49,846 nucleotides of DNA, from positions 1 through 49,846 of the forward strand of contig JADYZM010000070.1 in the NCBI GenBank assembly GCA_020853105.1, given 5' to 3'. The translations under genes and the position numbers were made by a program. The stretch is from Flavobacteriales bacterium (lineage in GTDB: Bacteria; Bacteroidota; Bacteroidia; Flavobacteriales_E; Vicingaceae). Below the pieces are notes generated by a model. The model saw only the letters and a program-made list of their open reading frames with translations. It searched no databases and was not told where the DNA came from. Position 1 is the stretch's first letter. Each line of letters starts with the position of its first letter. This document shows positions 34,490 to 43,706 of this stretch, one piece after another.

Positions 34490-35957
34490 TTTCGGCTTGT
34501 TTTGGTAGTTCTGAAACTGGTTTTTTGGGTTCTGCTTGAGTCGGTTTTACTCCCTTGTATTGTTGATACATTTGAATAATATTTTTGTAAAATTCTTCAC
34601 CAATTTTTTTTGCTCCAAGTGGACTAAAATGTATGTAATCAGGAGCTGCTAGCGGAGGAACAGCATTTACCCATGTATTCATGGAGTTTTTTCCTCCCAT
34701 AACTTCATACATATCCCAAAAAAGACAGTTATTTGCCAGAGCTGCATCTTTTAAAGCATCTCTAACAAATTCGAGGTTTGGATAAGTAACATATTCAGTT
34801 TTGTCTTTTACAGACATATCTCCCGGGCCAATTACAATAAAAGCTGCTTTTGGATTTAATCTTTTCAAGAAATTAATTTGTGATTTAAACCAATTGCCGT
34901 ATTCTTTTGCCCCGGCTTCATCTTTAATATAAGGCATTACATTGCCACCGAATTCTAAAATAATCATGTCCGGACTTAAATTTGCAAACATGTTTGCCAA
35001 TGAAGTATGGTCAAGTTGACTAAACACAGTTCCGGAAGAACCTCTCAAAGGTATATTGTCAACCACAGCCCCTGTTTTTCCTTCAAGAGAAATTCCTAAA
35101 ATATTTGGACTGTCTTTCCCATCAAAAGAAATTGTTATTTCTTCAGGTGTTTTATCAAAAGAAGTTGTAATAACACCAAAAGGAGTATTTGCATCTATTA
35201 TACCATTTTTGATTACTGTATTATCAGCTAGAACTACATAATTAACGGAAGCATGGGAGTTACTCAAAAAGATTTTAAGTTGTTGGTAACTTCTGGTTTT
35301 ACCGTGTGAAGCTTTTGGTTTGTTTATTTTAATCCAACCGTGATAATAAGTGGTGTCTGTAATAATATTTCCCGAGGGGATAGGAGCAAACCTGCAAAAA
35401 CTAAGCATTGCCCCATATTTATTATGTTTAACCTCTGGTTCTTTCTGACCAAATCCAGAATATCTCTTCCAGTTTTCTGAATAGGAAATGTTTACACTCA
35501 TTTTTGGAGCAACATCTATTACAGGAAATAATCCGACACCGAATCCGCCAAATTTATTTTGTAGTTCGCCTCTAAAATATGATGTTATTCTGTCGGCCTC
35601 AATTTGTGAATCACCGTAGTGCATAATTCTTACAATGCGGTTGTTTGCATTATCCAAAGCGTCAAAAAATCGATGAATTGCAGGTTTTGCAGCATCTGTA
35701 ATTTGAATAGACTTTCTATACCTGTGAAGGGAATCTAATCTTTGTTGAATAATAGCGGAGTCAATTTCTGAAATAGGAGTGGACTCTTTGAATAATTCTT
35801 TCAAATCGCTTTCTAGCTCTTTTTCTTTTTCCAAATTCGGGTTATTAACAGCAAAAAAGTCGGAAACTGTGGGAAAATCAAGGGTAACTTTGCCAAGTTT
35901 AACTCCTTCTGAAGGAAAAACAAACACTATACCCAATAAAATACACAAAATACACAA
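34479..35957 (-). CDS. SGNH/GDSL hydrolase family protein, membrane-anchored first copy
   Basis: The 492-residue (or longer) protein has block I IMHYGDSQIEAD, block III LEFGGNVMP and block V DYIHFSPLGA, so the Ser-Asp-His triad is visible. The TTG at 35957 is the first conventional start, but it falls inside the hydrophobic segment FLLCILCILLGIVFVF. The frame stays open for 29 more codons upstream without any ATG, GTG or TTG. An ATT at 36026 would give MKNQEEIAPQ followed by the full membrane anchor and would overlap the LysM gene by 22 bases. The true start is therefore uncertain. Probable role: inner-membrane-anchored acyltransferase/esterase partner of the MBOAT protein. Confidence 0.83.
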   Translation of the reverse strand: MCILCILLGIVFVFPSEGVKLGKVTLDFPTVSDFFAVNNPNLEKEKELESDLKELFKESTPISEIDSAIIQQRLDSLHRYRKSIQITDAAKPAIHRFFDALDNANNRIVRIMHYGDSQIEADRITSYFRGELQNKFGGFGVGLFPVIDVAPKMSVNISYSENWKRYSGFGQKEPEVKHNKYGAMLSFCRFAPIPSGNIITDTTYYHGWIKINKPKASHGKTRSYQQLKIFLSNSHASVNYVVLADNTVIKNGIIDANTPFGVITTSFDKTPEEITISFDGKDSPNILGISLEGKTGAVVDNIPLRGSSGTVFSQLDHTSLANMFANLSPDMIILEFGGNVMPYIKDEAGAKEYGNWFKSQINFLKRLNPKAAFIVIGPGDMSVKDKTEYVTYPNLEFVRDALKDAALANNCLFWDMYEVMGGKNSMNTWVNAVPPLAAPDYIHFSPLGAKKIGEEFYKNIIQMYQQYKGVKPTQAEPKKPVSELPKQAENAK

Positions 35958-36004
35958 AAGGAAACTTAGTGTTTTAACAGGTTTTACCTCTTTTTGTTGG
36001 GGTG

Positions 36005-37411
36005 CTATTTCTTCTTGATTTTTAATGTTTGTCCGATTTTTATATTTTCATCAATATTATTTATTTCCATTATTTCTTCGGCTGTGTTTCCCGGATAATT
36101 TTTGGCTATGTCCCATAAATTATCTCCAGATTTTACAGTGTAAATAATGTAGTTTTCAGGCTGATTTTCTACCTGTGAAGTTTCTGTGTCAAGTGTTCTG
36201 TTTTTTGAATGTATTTTTTTATAGATAATCAAATTTTGACCGGCTCGAATTGAAGTCCCTTTCAAGTTATTCCATTGTTGAATTTGACTGATTTTTACAT
36301 TGTGTTTTTCTGCTATTGAGCCTAAAAATTCACCCGATTTTACTTTGTGAATATAGCTTTCTATAGTTGAATCAGCTGCAAGTGCAACTTCTGTTTTTTC
36401 AATGACTGGTTTAAATAAAATAGAATCTTGATAATAATAAATGCTGTCGCAAAGCAAATTAAATGTGTTTGTTGATTTTTTTGGAAAAACAGCTTTATAT
36501 CCTTTTGGAAAAACATCATTAATGATACAAATATTCAAAAAACGAAGTTCTTTGATATCCATTTTTGTTACTTCAGTAATGGCTTTGAAAGTTAGTTTGC
36601 TTTCAATAAGTAGAGTATCAGCTTCTATTGATGGATTGATTGAATAATGATTGCTATTGTTTTGTGAATAGACATAAACCATTGCTGTTAAAGCACTCAA
36701 GATATCTCGAGTTTTTGGATTAAAAAACGGATACAATTCTTGAAAATTCGATGTTTTTTTTCTGGCAATCAAATTGTTGATTTGAATAGGATTGGAAACA
36801 TAAGCAGCCAAAGCCAAATCCCATTTTTTGTATTGGTTATGGAGTGATTTTAAATAATGTGTAGCCGCTTTAGTTGATTTCTTCAAATCTTTTCGTTCAT
36901 CAACAAATTCAGTAATTTTTAGTCCATTATTAATAGCTTGAATATAATTCAAGTGCCAATACCCCACACAACCTGTAGCGTTGGTTGAATTTGGATTAAA
37001 AGCGGATAGAACGGCAGGAAGCAGTGCTAATTCCAGTGGTAATTCCTGATTTTTAAGCTCTTCTGTTAAAAAAGGTTCGTAGAAATTGTAGATATAATTT
37101 AAAAAGTGTTGATTAACTCCTTTGCTGTACAATTGAATAAAATAATTAACATCAGAATTGTATTCAAGCGGAAAATCTTTTTCAACTTTTTTTAGTAGTG
37201 TAATTCCCAGTTCAGGATTAAACGGTTTAACCGGTTTGACTTTGTGTAAAATAGAATCTGTGTTTAGAGTAGATTTTTGAAAAAGTAGTTGGGTATATTC
37301 GTTTTTCATTAAATTTTCATACTGCTGAACATACACAGATGTATGGATATTAGGGGTTTGAGCTTTTAAAGCACCAAAAATAAAGAGTGGGAACAGATGT
37401 TTGATTTTCAA
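36005..37411 (-). CDS. LysM protein with degenerate MltD-like transglycosylase domain
   Basis: The 468-residue exported protein starts at a TTG (37411), giving MKIKHLFPLFIFGALKAQ, a good signal peptide. A TTG at 37447 would add 12 residues but falls inside a candidate -7 sequence (CATCTTTG on minus). Residues about 75-250 match the MltD-type SLT domain, yet the motif ELALLPAVLSAFNPNST has Leu where active enzymes have the catalytic Glu (V-E-S), and GYWHLNY replaces the usual G-x-W-Q. Two LysM domains follow (HKVKSGEFLGSIAEKH and YTVKSGDNLWDIAKNY). It probably binds peptidoglycan without cutting it. It heads the operon with two SGNH proteins, HAD and MBOAT. Confidence 0.85.
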   Translation of the reverse strand: MKIKHLFPLFIFGALKAQTPNIHTSVYVQQYENLMKNEYTQLLFQKSTLNTDSILHKVKPVKPFNPELGITLLKKVEKDFPLEYNSDVNYFIQLYSKGVNQHFLNYIYNFYEPFLTEELKNQELPLELALLPAVLSAFNPNSTNATGCVGYWHLNYIQAINNGLKITEFVDERKDLKKSTKAATHYLKSLHNQYKKWDLALAAYVSNPIQINNLIARKKTSNFQELYPFFNPKTRDILSALTAMVYVYSQNNSNHYSINPSIEADTLLIESKLTFKAITEVTKMDIKELRFLNICIINDVFPKGYKAVFPKKSTNTFNLLCDSIYYYQDSILFKPVIEKTEVALAADSTIESYIHKVKSGEFLGSIAEKHNVKISQIQQWNNLKGTSIRAGQNLIIYKKIHSKNRTLDTETSQVENQPENYIIYTVKSGDNLWDIAKNYPGNTAEEIMEINNIDENIKIGQTLKIKKK

Positions 37412-37508
37412 AGTCAATTTGAAAAAATAAATTTTTATTAAGTGCAAAGATGACTTCTAAAATCGGTTTATCTCAACAATTAGAATTAACTTTTTAAACA
37501 AAAGTATG

Positions 37509-40500
37509 TTAAACTGATTTATTGGGTTTTCGCTTGTTGAACGTGATTTCATAAACAGTTCCGGGAACGTCCAAAAGCTTAATTTTTCCATCAAGTTGTT
37601 CTGTAAATACTTGGATGAGTTCCATTCCAAGTGTGTTTGTGTTGTTTTCAAAAATTTCTCGAGGCATTCCTTTTCCGTTATCTCCAATTTTCAAAACAAA
37701 GCCGTCGTTTTCTTTTTGGTTAAGATGTATTGTGATTGTTCCATTTTCTTTTTTATCAAATCCGTATTTTAATGTATTTGAAACAATTTCGTTGATTAAT
37801 AACCCAAGAGGGATAATGCTGTCAATATCAAACTTAATCTGATTTTCAATTTTTATATCTAAAAAAATGCTACAGTTTATTGAGTATGTAGCTATCAAAT
37901 CATTTGTAAGTGAAACTATATAATCTTGAAAGTCAATTTTTGCTAAATCTCCCGATTGATACATCTTTTCATGAATAAGAGCCATAGTTCTAATTCTGCT
38001 TTTGGCTTCTTCAAAAAGAACTAATGCTTTTTCGTCGGTTGTATAGTTGGATTGCAGGCTTAATAAACTGTTGATAACCTGCATGTTGTTTTTAACCCGA
38101 TGATGAATTTCTTTAAGTAATATTTCTTTTTCGTGATGTTGTTGTTCAATTAAAATTGTACGTTCATGGACTTTCTTTTCCAGTTCTTGACTGATTTTTC
38201 GTTGTTTGTCTTCTTGTATTTTTGAAATTTTGATGAGCAAGTAAACAATTGTGGTCAAAAGCAATGTATAAAACCACCAAGTTTGCCAAAAAGGAGTTGA
38301 GATTGTAAATTTATATTCTATAGGTTTATTACTCCAAACACCGTCGTTATTTTTAGCTTTGAGCAAAAAAGTATATTCACCAGGCGGTAAATTTGAATAG
38401 GTTATAAAGGTTTTTTTTGTGTTTTGATACCATTCGGCATCAAAGGGTTCTAATTTAAAGCTAAATTCAACGTTTTCCGGGTTGTTTAAATTTATTGCAG
38501 AATATTCAAAAGTTATATGGTTTTCATTGTAGTCGAGCTCAAGATTTTTAGGAAGGTTTGTCCATTCAACGAAATTTTTTGTTTTAGAGCCCCAATTAAC
38601 GTCTTGCAGAAACAATTTAATGTTTTCTAAACGTACAATTGGTTGAAAAACATTCATTCTGTCTTCTTTGGGTTGATATTTTATTAATCCTTTTATGGTT
38701 CCAAACCAAATGTTGTTTTCATCATCTTCAAATACTGCTCTACTGTTACATTCTATTCCTTTGAATCCGTCTTGATAGCTATAGTTTTTTATTTTCTCAA
38801 TTTGACCATAACTGTTGAGCGATATTTTATTGACACCCTTGTTTGTTCCAACCCACACTCCTTTGTTCTTATCACTTAGCACTAAATATACGGTATTTGA
38901 AGAAAGTCCGTCATTTGTTGTAATGGATTTGAAATCTATTCCGTTGTATTTTACTACACATCTGTCTGTTCCAAACCAAAGGTTTCCAAATTCGTCTTCA
39001 GCAATTGAACCGATATAGGAATTACAGATTCCTGATGATTGTAGATAATTTGTAAACTTACCTCCTGCAAATTTGTTAATTCCGTTACCTGTTCCAATCC
39101 AAATGTTGCCTTTTTTGTCTTCTAAAATAGAGTGAATGTGAGAACTGGTTAAGCCATCATTTTCACTGTAATTGGTAAATTTTCCATCTTTCAAAACACT
39201 CAATCCGGAACCAAATGTTCCAATCCATAAGTTGTTGTTTTTGTCAATCATTAATGATTGTATTCGGCTTGATGGTAATCCGTCAGATGTGGTGTATGTT
39301 TTGAATTTGTTGTTTGCATATTTTACTAATCCTCCTCTGGTTGCAAACCAAAAAGAACCATCATTGTCTTTGAGAATAGCTCTTATTTCATTGTTTGGCA
39401 GTCCGTTTGTATTATCAAAATGAATAGTTGTTTTACCGTCGTATTTATATACTCCATTTGAACCTGTTCCAACCCATATATCTTTTTTATCTACATAAAT
39501 CCCAAAGATGTCAGATGAGTTTAATCCTTCAATGTTATCAAAGAAGGTAAATGTTCTGTTGCTAAATTTTACTAAACCTTGTCCGCTAGTACCAATCCAA
39601 GTATTTCCGGTTCTGTCAGTTAGTAATTTTGTTATGCTGTTAGACGGAAGTCCATTTTCTGTTTTTATTTGAGTTATTTTGTTATTTTGGTCGATACAGT
39701 AAATTCCATCAGTAAAAGTTCCCAGTATGGTGTTTTTATCAAAATCGGTTGTAATTGAAGTAACAATTGCATTTGGATTAATGTCAACTTGTTGAAAAAT
39801 AAATTCTTTTTTTCGGTCAATACTGCCTTTTAATAATTTAGCCGTTCCACCGCCATGAGATCCTATCAAATAATCACCATTTACATCTTCATAAATTGTG
39901 GTTACCATTTTAGCAGGTAGTCCGTTTTCTGTATTTATTGTGAATGTATCGGTTTTACTGATATAAATGATTCCATCGATGGTTGAAATCCAAATATTTT
40001 TTTTACTGTCTTCATAAATTTCCATGATATGAGATTTTATCATGGTTTGCAGAGTTGAGTTAACTTTTCTGAACACTCCACTTTTAAAAATATATAGTTC
40101 TTGATTAACTAGAATAAAAATAGTTCCTTCAGATGTGCAGTAAACTTGTTCTACTCCTGAAATTTCTTCATTCTTGTCGGTTTTGTTATAAATAGTAAAT
40201 TTTCTTCCATCAAATTTTGAAACACCACCCCAAGTAGAAGCTATCCAAATGTTGTGTTCTTTGTCTTCTGCAATACTGGTAATAATATCGCCAGAGAGTC
40301 CTTCATTTGATGAATATTGAGTAAAGGATTTACCATCGTATTTGCAAATTCCACCACCGGAGGTACCCACCCAAATGAATCCTCTTGAATCTTGAATCAG
40401 AGCATTTACTTTTGATTGTGGCAATCCCTCCTGAACATTGTAATATTGAAAATTAAAAGTCTGAGATAAGCCTATGTTGACAATAAGAAAGAAGCAAAAC

Positions 40501-40559
40501 AGTATCGAAATGCGTGAAGGAAACAAGGTATATTTAATAGTCAAATTCAAAATAAACAA
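37509..40559 (-). CDS. propeller-type sensor histidine kinase (HisKA_2)
   Basis: The 1016-residue membrane sensor has a signal peptide or first membrane segment (ILFCFFLIVNIGLSQ), then a two-component-regulator beta-propeller with about 14 repeats of the GxIWxGTxxG type (35-650). A Y_Y_Y domain follows (about 690-755), then one membrane segment (about 761-780), a coiled coil, HisKA_2 with phospho-acceptor KEIHHRVKNNMQVI (His near 817) and an HATPase with INEIVSNTLKYGF and IGDNGKGMP. Only TTG starts are available. No response regulator gene is adjacent, so its output partner is elsewhere. It lies between the lipid genes and the acyl-transfer operon on the same strand and may control either. 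Confidence 0.93.
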   Translation of the reverse strand: MFILNLTIKYTLFPSRISILFCFFLIVNIGLSQTFNFQYYNVQEGLPQSKVNALIQDSRGFIWVGTSGGGICKYDGKSFTQYSSNEGLSGDIITSIAEDKEHNIWIASTWGGVSKFDGRKFTIYNKTDKNEEISGVEQVYCTSEGTIFILVNQELYIFKSGVFRKVNSTLQTMIKSHIMEIYEDSKKNIWISTIDGIIYISKTDTFTINTENGLPAKMVTTIYEDVNGDYLIGSHGGGTAKLLKGSIDRKKEFIFQQVDINPNAIVTSITTDFDKNTILGTFTDGIYCIDQNNKITQIKTENGLPSNSITKLLTDRTGNTWIGTSGQGLVKFSNRTFTFFDNIEGLNSSDIFGIYVDKKDIWVGTGSNGVYKYDGKTTIHFDNTNGLPNNEIRAILKDNDGSFWFATRGGLVKYANNKFKTYTTSDGLPSSRIQSLMIDKNNNLWIGTFGSGLSVLKDGKFTNYSENDGLTSSHIHSILEDKKGNIWIGTGNGINKFAGGKFTNYLQSSGICNSYIGSIAEDEFGNLWFGTDRCVVKYNGIDFKSITTNDGLSSNTVYLVLSDKNKGVWVGTNKGVNKISLNSYGQIEKIKNYSYQDGFKGIECNSRAVFEDDENNIWFGTIKGLIKYQPKEDRMNVFQPIVRLENIKLFLQDVNWGSKTKNFVEWTNLPKNLELDYNENHITFEYSAINLNNPENVEFSFKLEPFDAEWYQNTKKTFITYSNLPPGEYTFLLKAKNNDGVWSNKPIEYKFTISTPFWQTWWFYTLLLTTIVYLLIKISKIQEDKQRKISQELEKKVHERTILIEQQHHEKEILLKEIHHRVKNNMQVINSLLSLQSNYTTDEKALVLFEEAKSRIRTMALIHEKMYQSGDLAKIDFQDYIVSLTNDLIATYSINCSIFLDIKIENQIKFDIDSIIPLGLLINEIVSNTLKYGFDKKENGTITIHLNQKENDGFVLKIGDNGKGMPREIFENNTNTLGMELIQVFTEQLDGKIKLLDVPGTVYEITFNKRKPNKSV

Positions 40560-40580
40560 AGCAATATATAAACTTTTAAA

Positions 40581-40925
40581 TTATCCACCAATTTTTTTTG
40601 TTTTCTTATAGCCCAAATTTACCAAAAGAGCAAACACTTTTTCTTTAAGTTCACCTTGTATTAAAATTTCACCGTTTTTTACGTTACCACCAACACCACA
40701 TTTTGTTTTAAGTGTTTTTCCAAGTTCGTCTAAATCTGTTGAATTTCCAATAAAACCGGTTACGAGTGTTACGGATTTTCCGCCTCGTTGTTTCCTGTCA
40801 ACAGAAACTTTTAGCTCTTGGAGAGTTTTTTCTAAAGTTTCCTGTTCGATTTCTTGTTCTTCTTCAAAATGATAATTAGGATTTGTAGAATACACAATAT
40901 TGATTCTGTTTTTGTTTTTACTCAT
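40581..40925 (-). CDS. SUI1/eIF1-like translation initiation factor family protein
   Basis: The 114-residue cytosolic protein matches the bacterial YciH/SUI1 family. It has a charged N-terminal tail, then LKVSVDRKQRGGKSVTLVTGF, LDELGKTLKTKCGVGGNVK and GEILIQGELKEKV, which define the eIF1 fold. In bacteria the protein may bind the small ribosomal subunit and affect start-codon fidelity; this is family knowledge. Its ATG overlaps the diacylglycerol kinase stop by 8 bases. The combination with abundant TTG starts in this window is suggestive but not evidence of a link. Confidence 0.93.
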   Translation of the reverse strand: MSKNKNRINIVYSTNPNYHFEEEQEIEQETLEKTLQELKVSVDRKQRGGKSVTLVTGFIGNSTDLDELGKTLKTKCGVGGNVKNGEILIQGELKEKVFALLVNLGYKKTKKIGG

Positions 40926-41796
40926 TGCAAATAATGTTTAGAGATAATGGGTCAATTTTCATAATAATCGGACTGATTGTTTGTATCGGTTCACCGTCAA
41001 TATGCAAATCTGTTGATGGTGTATGAATTTCAACTTCTTTCACTTTAATTTCTTCAACAAATGAACTGGTTGTTATTTTTTTTGTAAATAATTTGAGTGC
41101 CAGTATTGGTGCTGCATACAACGGAAATTTTTTAAGGATTATTAAGCTAAACCACCCATCATCAATAATTGAGTTTGGAGATATAAATGCGTTATTCCCG
41201 TATTGATTTGAATTTGCAAAAGTGATAAGGAAAGCTTTTCGTTCTGTTGTTGTGTTCGAATAGCTCAATTTATATTCTTTTTGTTTGTAAGAAAAAAATT
41301 CTTGTACAGCAATTTTTAGATAAGTAAAAAAACCTCTTGTGGTTGATTTTGCAAACAAATTGCTGACATGGGCATCAAAACCGATTCCTGCGGCACCTAA
41401 GAAATGGGTGTTGTTAATTTTTACGGTATCTATTTTTTTTGCTTTAAAAGTATTCAACACTAAAATTGCTTTTTTTGTATTCATGGGAATTTTTAAGTGC
41501 CTGGCTAATCCGTTACCTGAGCCCATGGGTAAAATTCCGAGAATAGTGTTTGTATGAATTAAACCTAAACCGACTTCATGAACTGTTCCATCGCCTCCAA
41601 CTGCAACAATAATTGAAAAATTAGTTGATTCGCTTTGTGCAATTTCGGTAGCGTGGTGTGGGCGTTCTGTATAACGAATAACAGGATTAAATTTGTCGGT
41701 ATCCAGGTGTTTTTTGATTAGCTTTTCAACTCCGCTCTTTTTAACTGTTCCGGAAATAGGGTTTATAATAAATAATATTTGAATTGGTTTGTTCAT
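40918..41796 (-). CDS. diacylglycerol/lipid kinase family protein
   Basis: The 292-residue cytosolic enzyme of the DagK/YegS/BmrU family has the nucleotide-binding VAVGGDGTVHEVGLGL, GILPMGSGNGLARHL, and a C-terminal LHIDGEPI segment typical of the fold. It would phosphorylate diacylglycerol or a related lipid at the membrane surface. It overlaps the LtaS-like gene by 4 bases and SUI1 by 8. In Gram-positives such kinases recycle diacylglycerol released by LtaS, so this pairing supports a real glycerophosphate-transfer reaction upstream. Confidence 0.92.
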   Translation of the reverse strand: MNKPIQILFIINPISGTVKKSGVEKLIKKHLDTDKFNPVIRYTERPHHATEIAQSESTNFSIIVAVGGDGTVHEVGLGLIHTNTILGILPMGSGNGLARHLKIPMNTKKAILVLNTFKAKKIDTVKINNTHFLGAAGIGFDAHVSNLFAKSTTRGFFTYLKIAVQEFFSYKQKEYKLSYSNTTTERKAFLITFANSNQYGNNAFISPNSIIDDGWFSLIILKKFPLYAAPILALKLFTKKITTSSFVEEIKVKEVEIHTPSTDLHIDGEPIQTISPIIMKIDPLSLNIICNE

Positions 41797-43694
41797 TTTT
41801 TGGCGGTTAAAGAAGTGGTGTTTGATTTTAACCTCTGGTAATATTGTTGTATTATGGCTTTAATTTTCATTTCCATTTTTAATTTTGTGCTGTCGTTTTG
41901 ATGACTGTAAATTAAATTATTTTTAAGCAATGAATCCGCAGGGTAGTCAAAAAAACCGGTAGTGATTTTTCCGTCAAAGTATAAAGCCTTGTTGTTTTCA
42001 GCCAAATAAAAATAGGTGCCTGTATAACCAACAAAATAGTTTTTTTCGGTAGATAGAATATCATTGCCGAATGAAAAAAGTGATGCTTTTATGCCCAAAA
42101 TATGAAGCAATGTTGGTGTTATATCTGTATGTTGAGCATATTTTTGATTTGTTCCTTTAAGTTTACCGGACGGGTCAAAAATGAACATTGGAATTGCATT
42201 TCTGCCAATTACTGTCGAATAAATGGGTGATAAGGCTTCAGAAGAGTGATCCGATGTGAAAATAAAAAGGGTGTTTGAATACCACTTAAATTTTTTAACT
42301 TTTTCAAAAAATTGTTTTAATGCAAAATCTGTATAGCGAATGGTTTTGTGGATGGGTAATTCACCATCTTTAAAAATTGATTTATATTCAATAGGAACAG
42401 TATATGGATGATGTGAGGAAAGAGTAAAAATTGTGCTAAAAAATGGTGAGTTTTTTTTGTTTAGTTCAGATGATACATATTGTAAATAGGGTTCGTCCGG
42501 GATTCCCCAACTTTCATTTTCATATTTTCCATAATCTGGATATTCGTTTTTTCCGTAATAGTTTGAAACACCTGCTGTTGCGCAAAAATTATCAAACCCC
42601 ATTGTGCCATTTTCTCCCCCGTGATAAAAAGAGGTATTGTATCCATTTTTATTTAAAACAGATGGTAGAGCATCAATTTGATTTGCAGAGAAATTCGAGA
42701 TGACATAAGGAGTTGTTATCAAAGGCGGAATTCCGGCATAAATTGATGGTAAAGATTCTATAGAACGCGTTCCATTTGAATAAGCATTTGTAAAAACATA
42801 GCTTGATTGCATCAATGAATCTAAAAATGGAGTGTACCCTTTCCCATGGTTATAAAAACCAACATATTCTTTGGCAAAACTTTCTAAAATAAATATAACA
42901 ACGTTTTGTTTAGTCGGATTGTGGTTTGGAGCAATTTTTAGTTCAGGGTTGTATAAAGAAAAAAGTGTTTTATCATCGAAATAAGTGGTTTCAATGAGTG
43001 GCTCGTTCAAAACTGTTTTTATTATACTAAAAGGAGTGTTTAATACAACGGGAATTGACTTTGCTGAGCCATAATTGGCTGCATTTATAATGTCAAGCGG
43101 TTTGAGTTGAAGTCCTCCTCTGAACCCGATAAAAGTGAGTGATATTCCGATTAGAAAAAATATCAGTTGGGACGAAAATGTTTTGACAGAAAATGGTATG
43201 TTCACAACCTTTGAATCTATTTTTTTATACAAATAATCAGAACCGATAATCAATACAAGGGCAGTAGCAAATAAATACCAATAGTCAATCAAGTAAGAAG
43301 GAAGTAAACTGAACAAATCATTTCCTGTACCTAAAAACTCAAAAATATCGGCAGTACTTCTTTTTTGAGAAAATATAAAATAGCCTGAATCCATTAAATT
43401 AGCTGAAATACTCAATATATTAGCGATATTGAAAATTATTCTTGTTGCAATTTTGTAAATACTATTTTCTTTATTTGGAATAGGCAGTAATGCCAATAAA
43501 ACAAAAGGGGAAAATAAAAATGCGATTGCCACGAAATCAAATCGGATTCCGTAGAAAAACTCTTGAATTGTTGTGTCTTCTTTTAAAGAAGTGTAGTTTG
43601 CCAAGAAAAATATAAGCCTGCAAATGGTGTAAATAAAAAATACAAGGCTGATTTTTTGAACAAATGCAACAAGATATGTAAGCGAATTTTTCAA
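41793..43694 (-). CDS. LtaS-like phosphoglycerol transferase (sulfatase family)
   Basis: The 633-residue protein has five N-terminal membrane segments (to about residue 220) and a periplasmic sulfatase-fold domain. It has NVVIFILESFAKEYV for metal binding, the nucleophile Thr in NGTRSIESLPS (about residue 308), HGGENGTMGFDNFC, and FTSDHSSEA with the metal Asp-His. This is the lipoteichoic acid synthase/phosphoglycerol transferase layout. It probably moves glycerophosphate or phosphoethanolamine from phospholipid to an envelope glycan or glycolipid. The start is TTG with no nearby ATG, 12 bases after a 37-residue gene on the same strand. Confidence 0.92.
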   Translation of the reverse strand: MKNSLTYLVAFVQKISLVFFIYTICRLIFFLANYTSLKEDTTIQEFFYGIRFDFVAIAFLFSPFVLLALLPIPNKENSIYKIATRIIFNIANILSISANLMDSGYFIFSQKRSTADIFEFLGTGNDLFSLLPSYLIDYWYLFATALVLIIGSDYLYKKIDSKVVNIPFSVKTFSSQLIFFLIGISLTFIGFRGGLQLKPLDIINAANYGSAKSIPVVLNTPFSIIKTVLNEPLIETTYFDDKTLFSLYNPELKIAPNHNPTKQNVVIFILESFAKEYVGFYNHGKGYTPFLDSLMQSSYVFTNAYSNGTRSIESLPSIYAGIPPLITTPYVISNFSANQIDALPSVLNKNGYNTSFYHGGENGTMGFDNFCATAGVSNYYGKNEYPDYGKYENESWGIPDEPYLQYVSSELNKKNSPFFSTIFTLSSHHPYTVPIEYKSIFKDGELPIHKTIRYTDFALKQFFEKVKKFKWYSNTLFIFTSDHSSEALSPIYSTVIGRNAIPMFIFDPSGKLKGTNQKYAQHTDITPTLLHILGIKASLFSFGNDILSTEKNYFVGYTGTYFYLAENNKALYFDGKITTGFFDYPADSLLKNNLIYSHQNDSTKLKMEMKIKAIIQQYYQRLKSNTTSLTAKK

Positions 43695-43706
43695 CTTTAG
43701 AAAGTT

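Noticed and set aside
37457-37687. Minus-strand open frame overlapping the end of the sensor kinase
   Set aside because: It is in another frame of the kinase ATPase domain with no supporting features.
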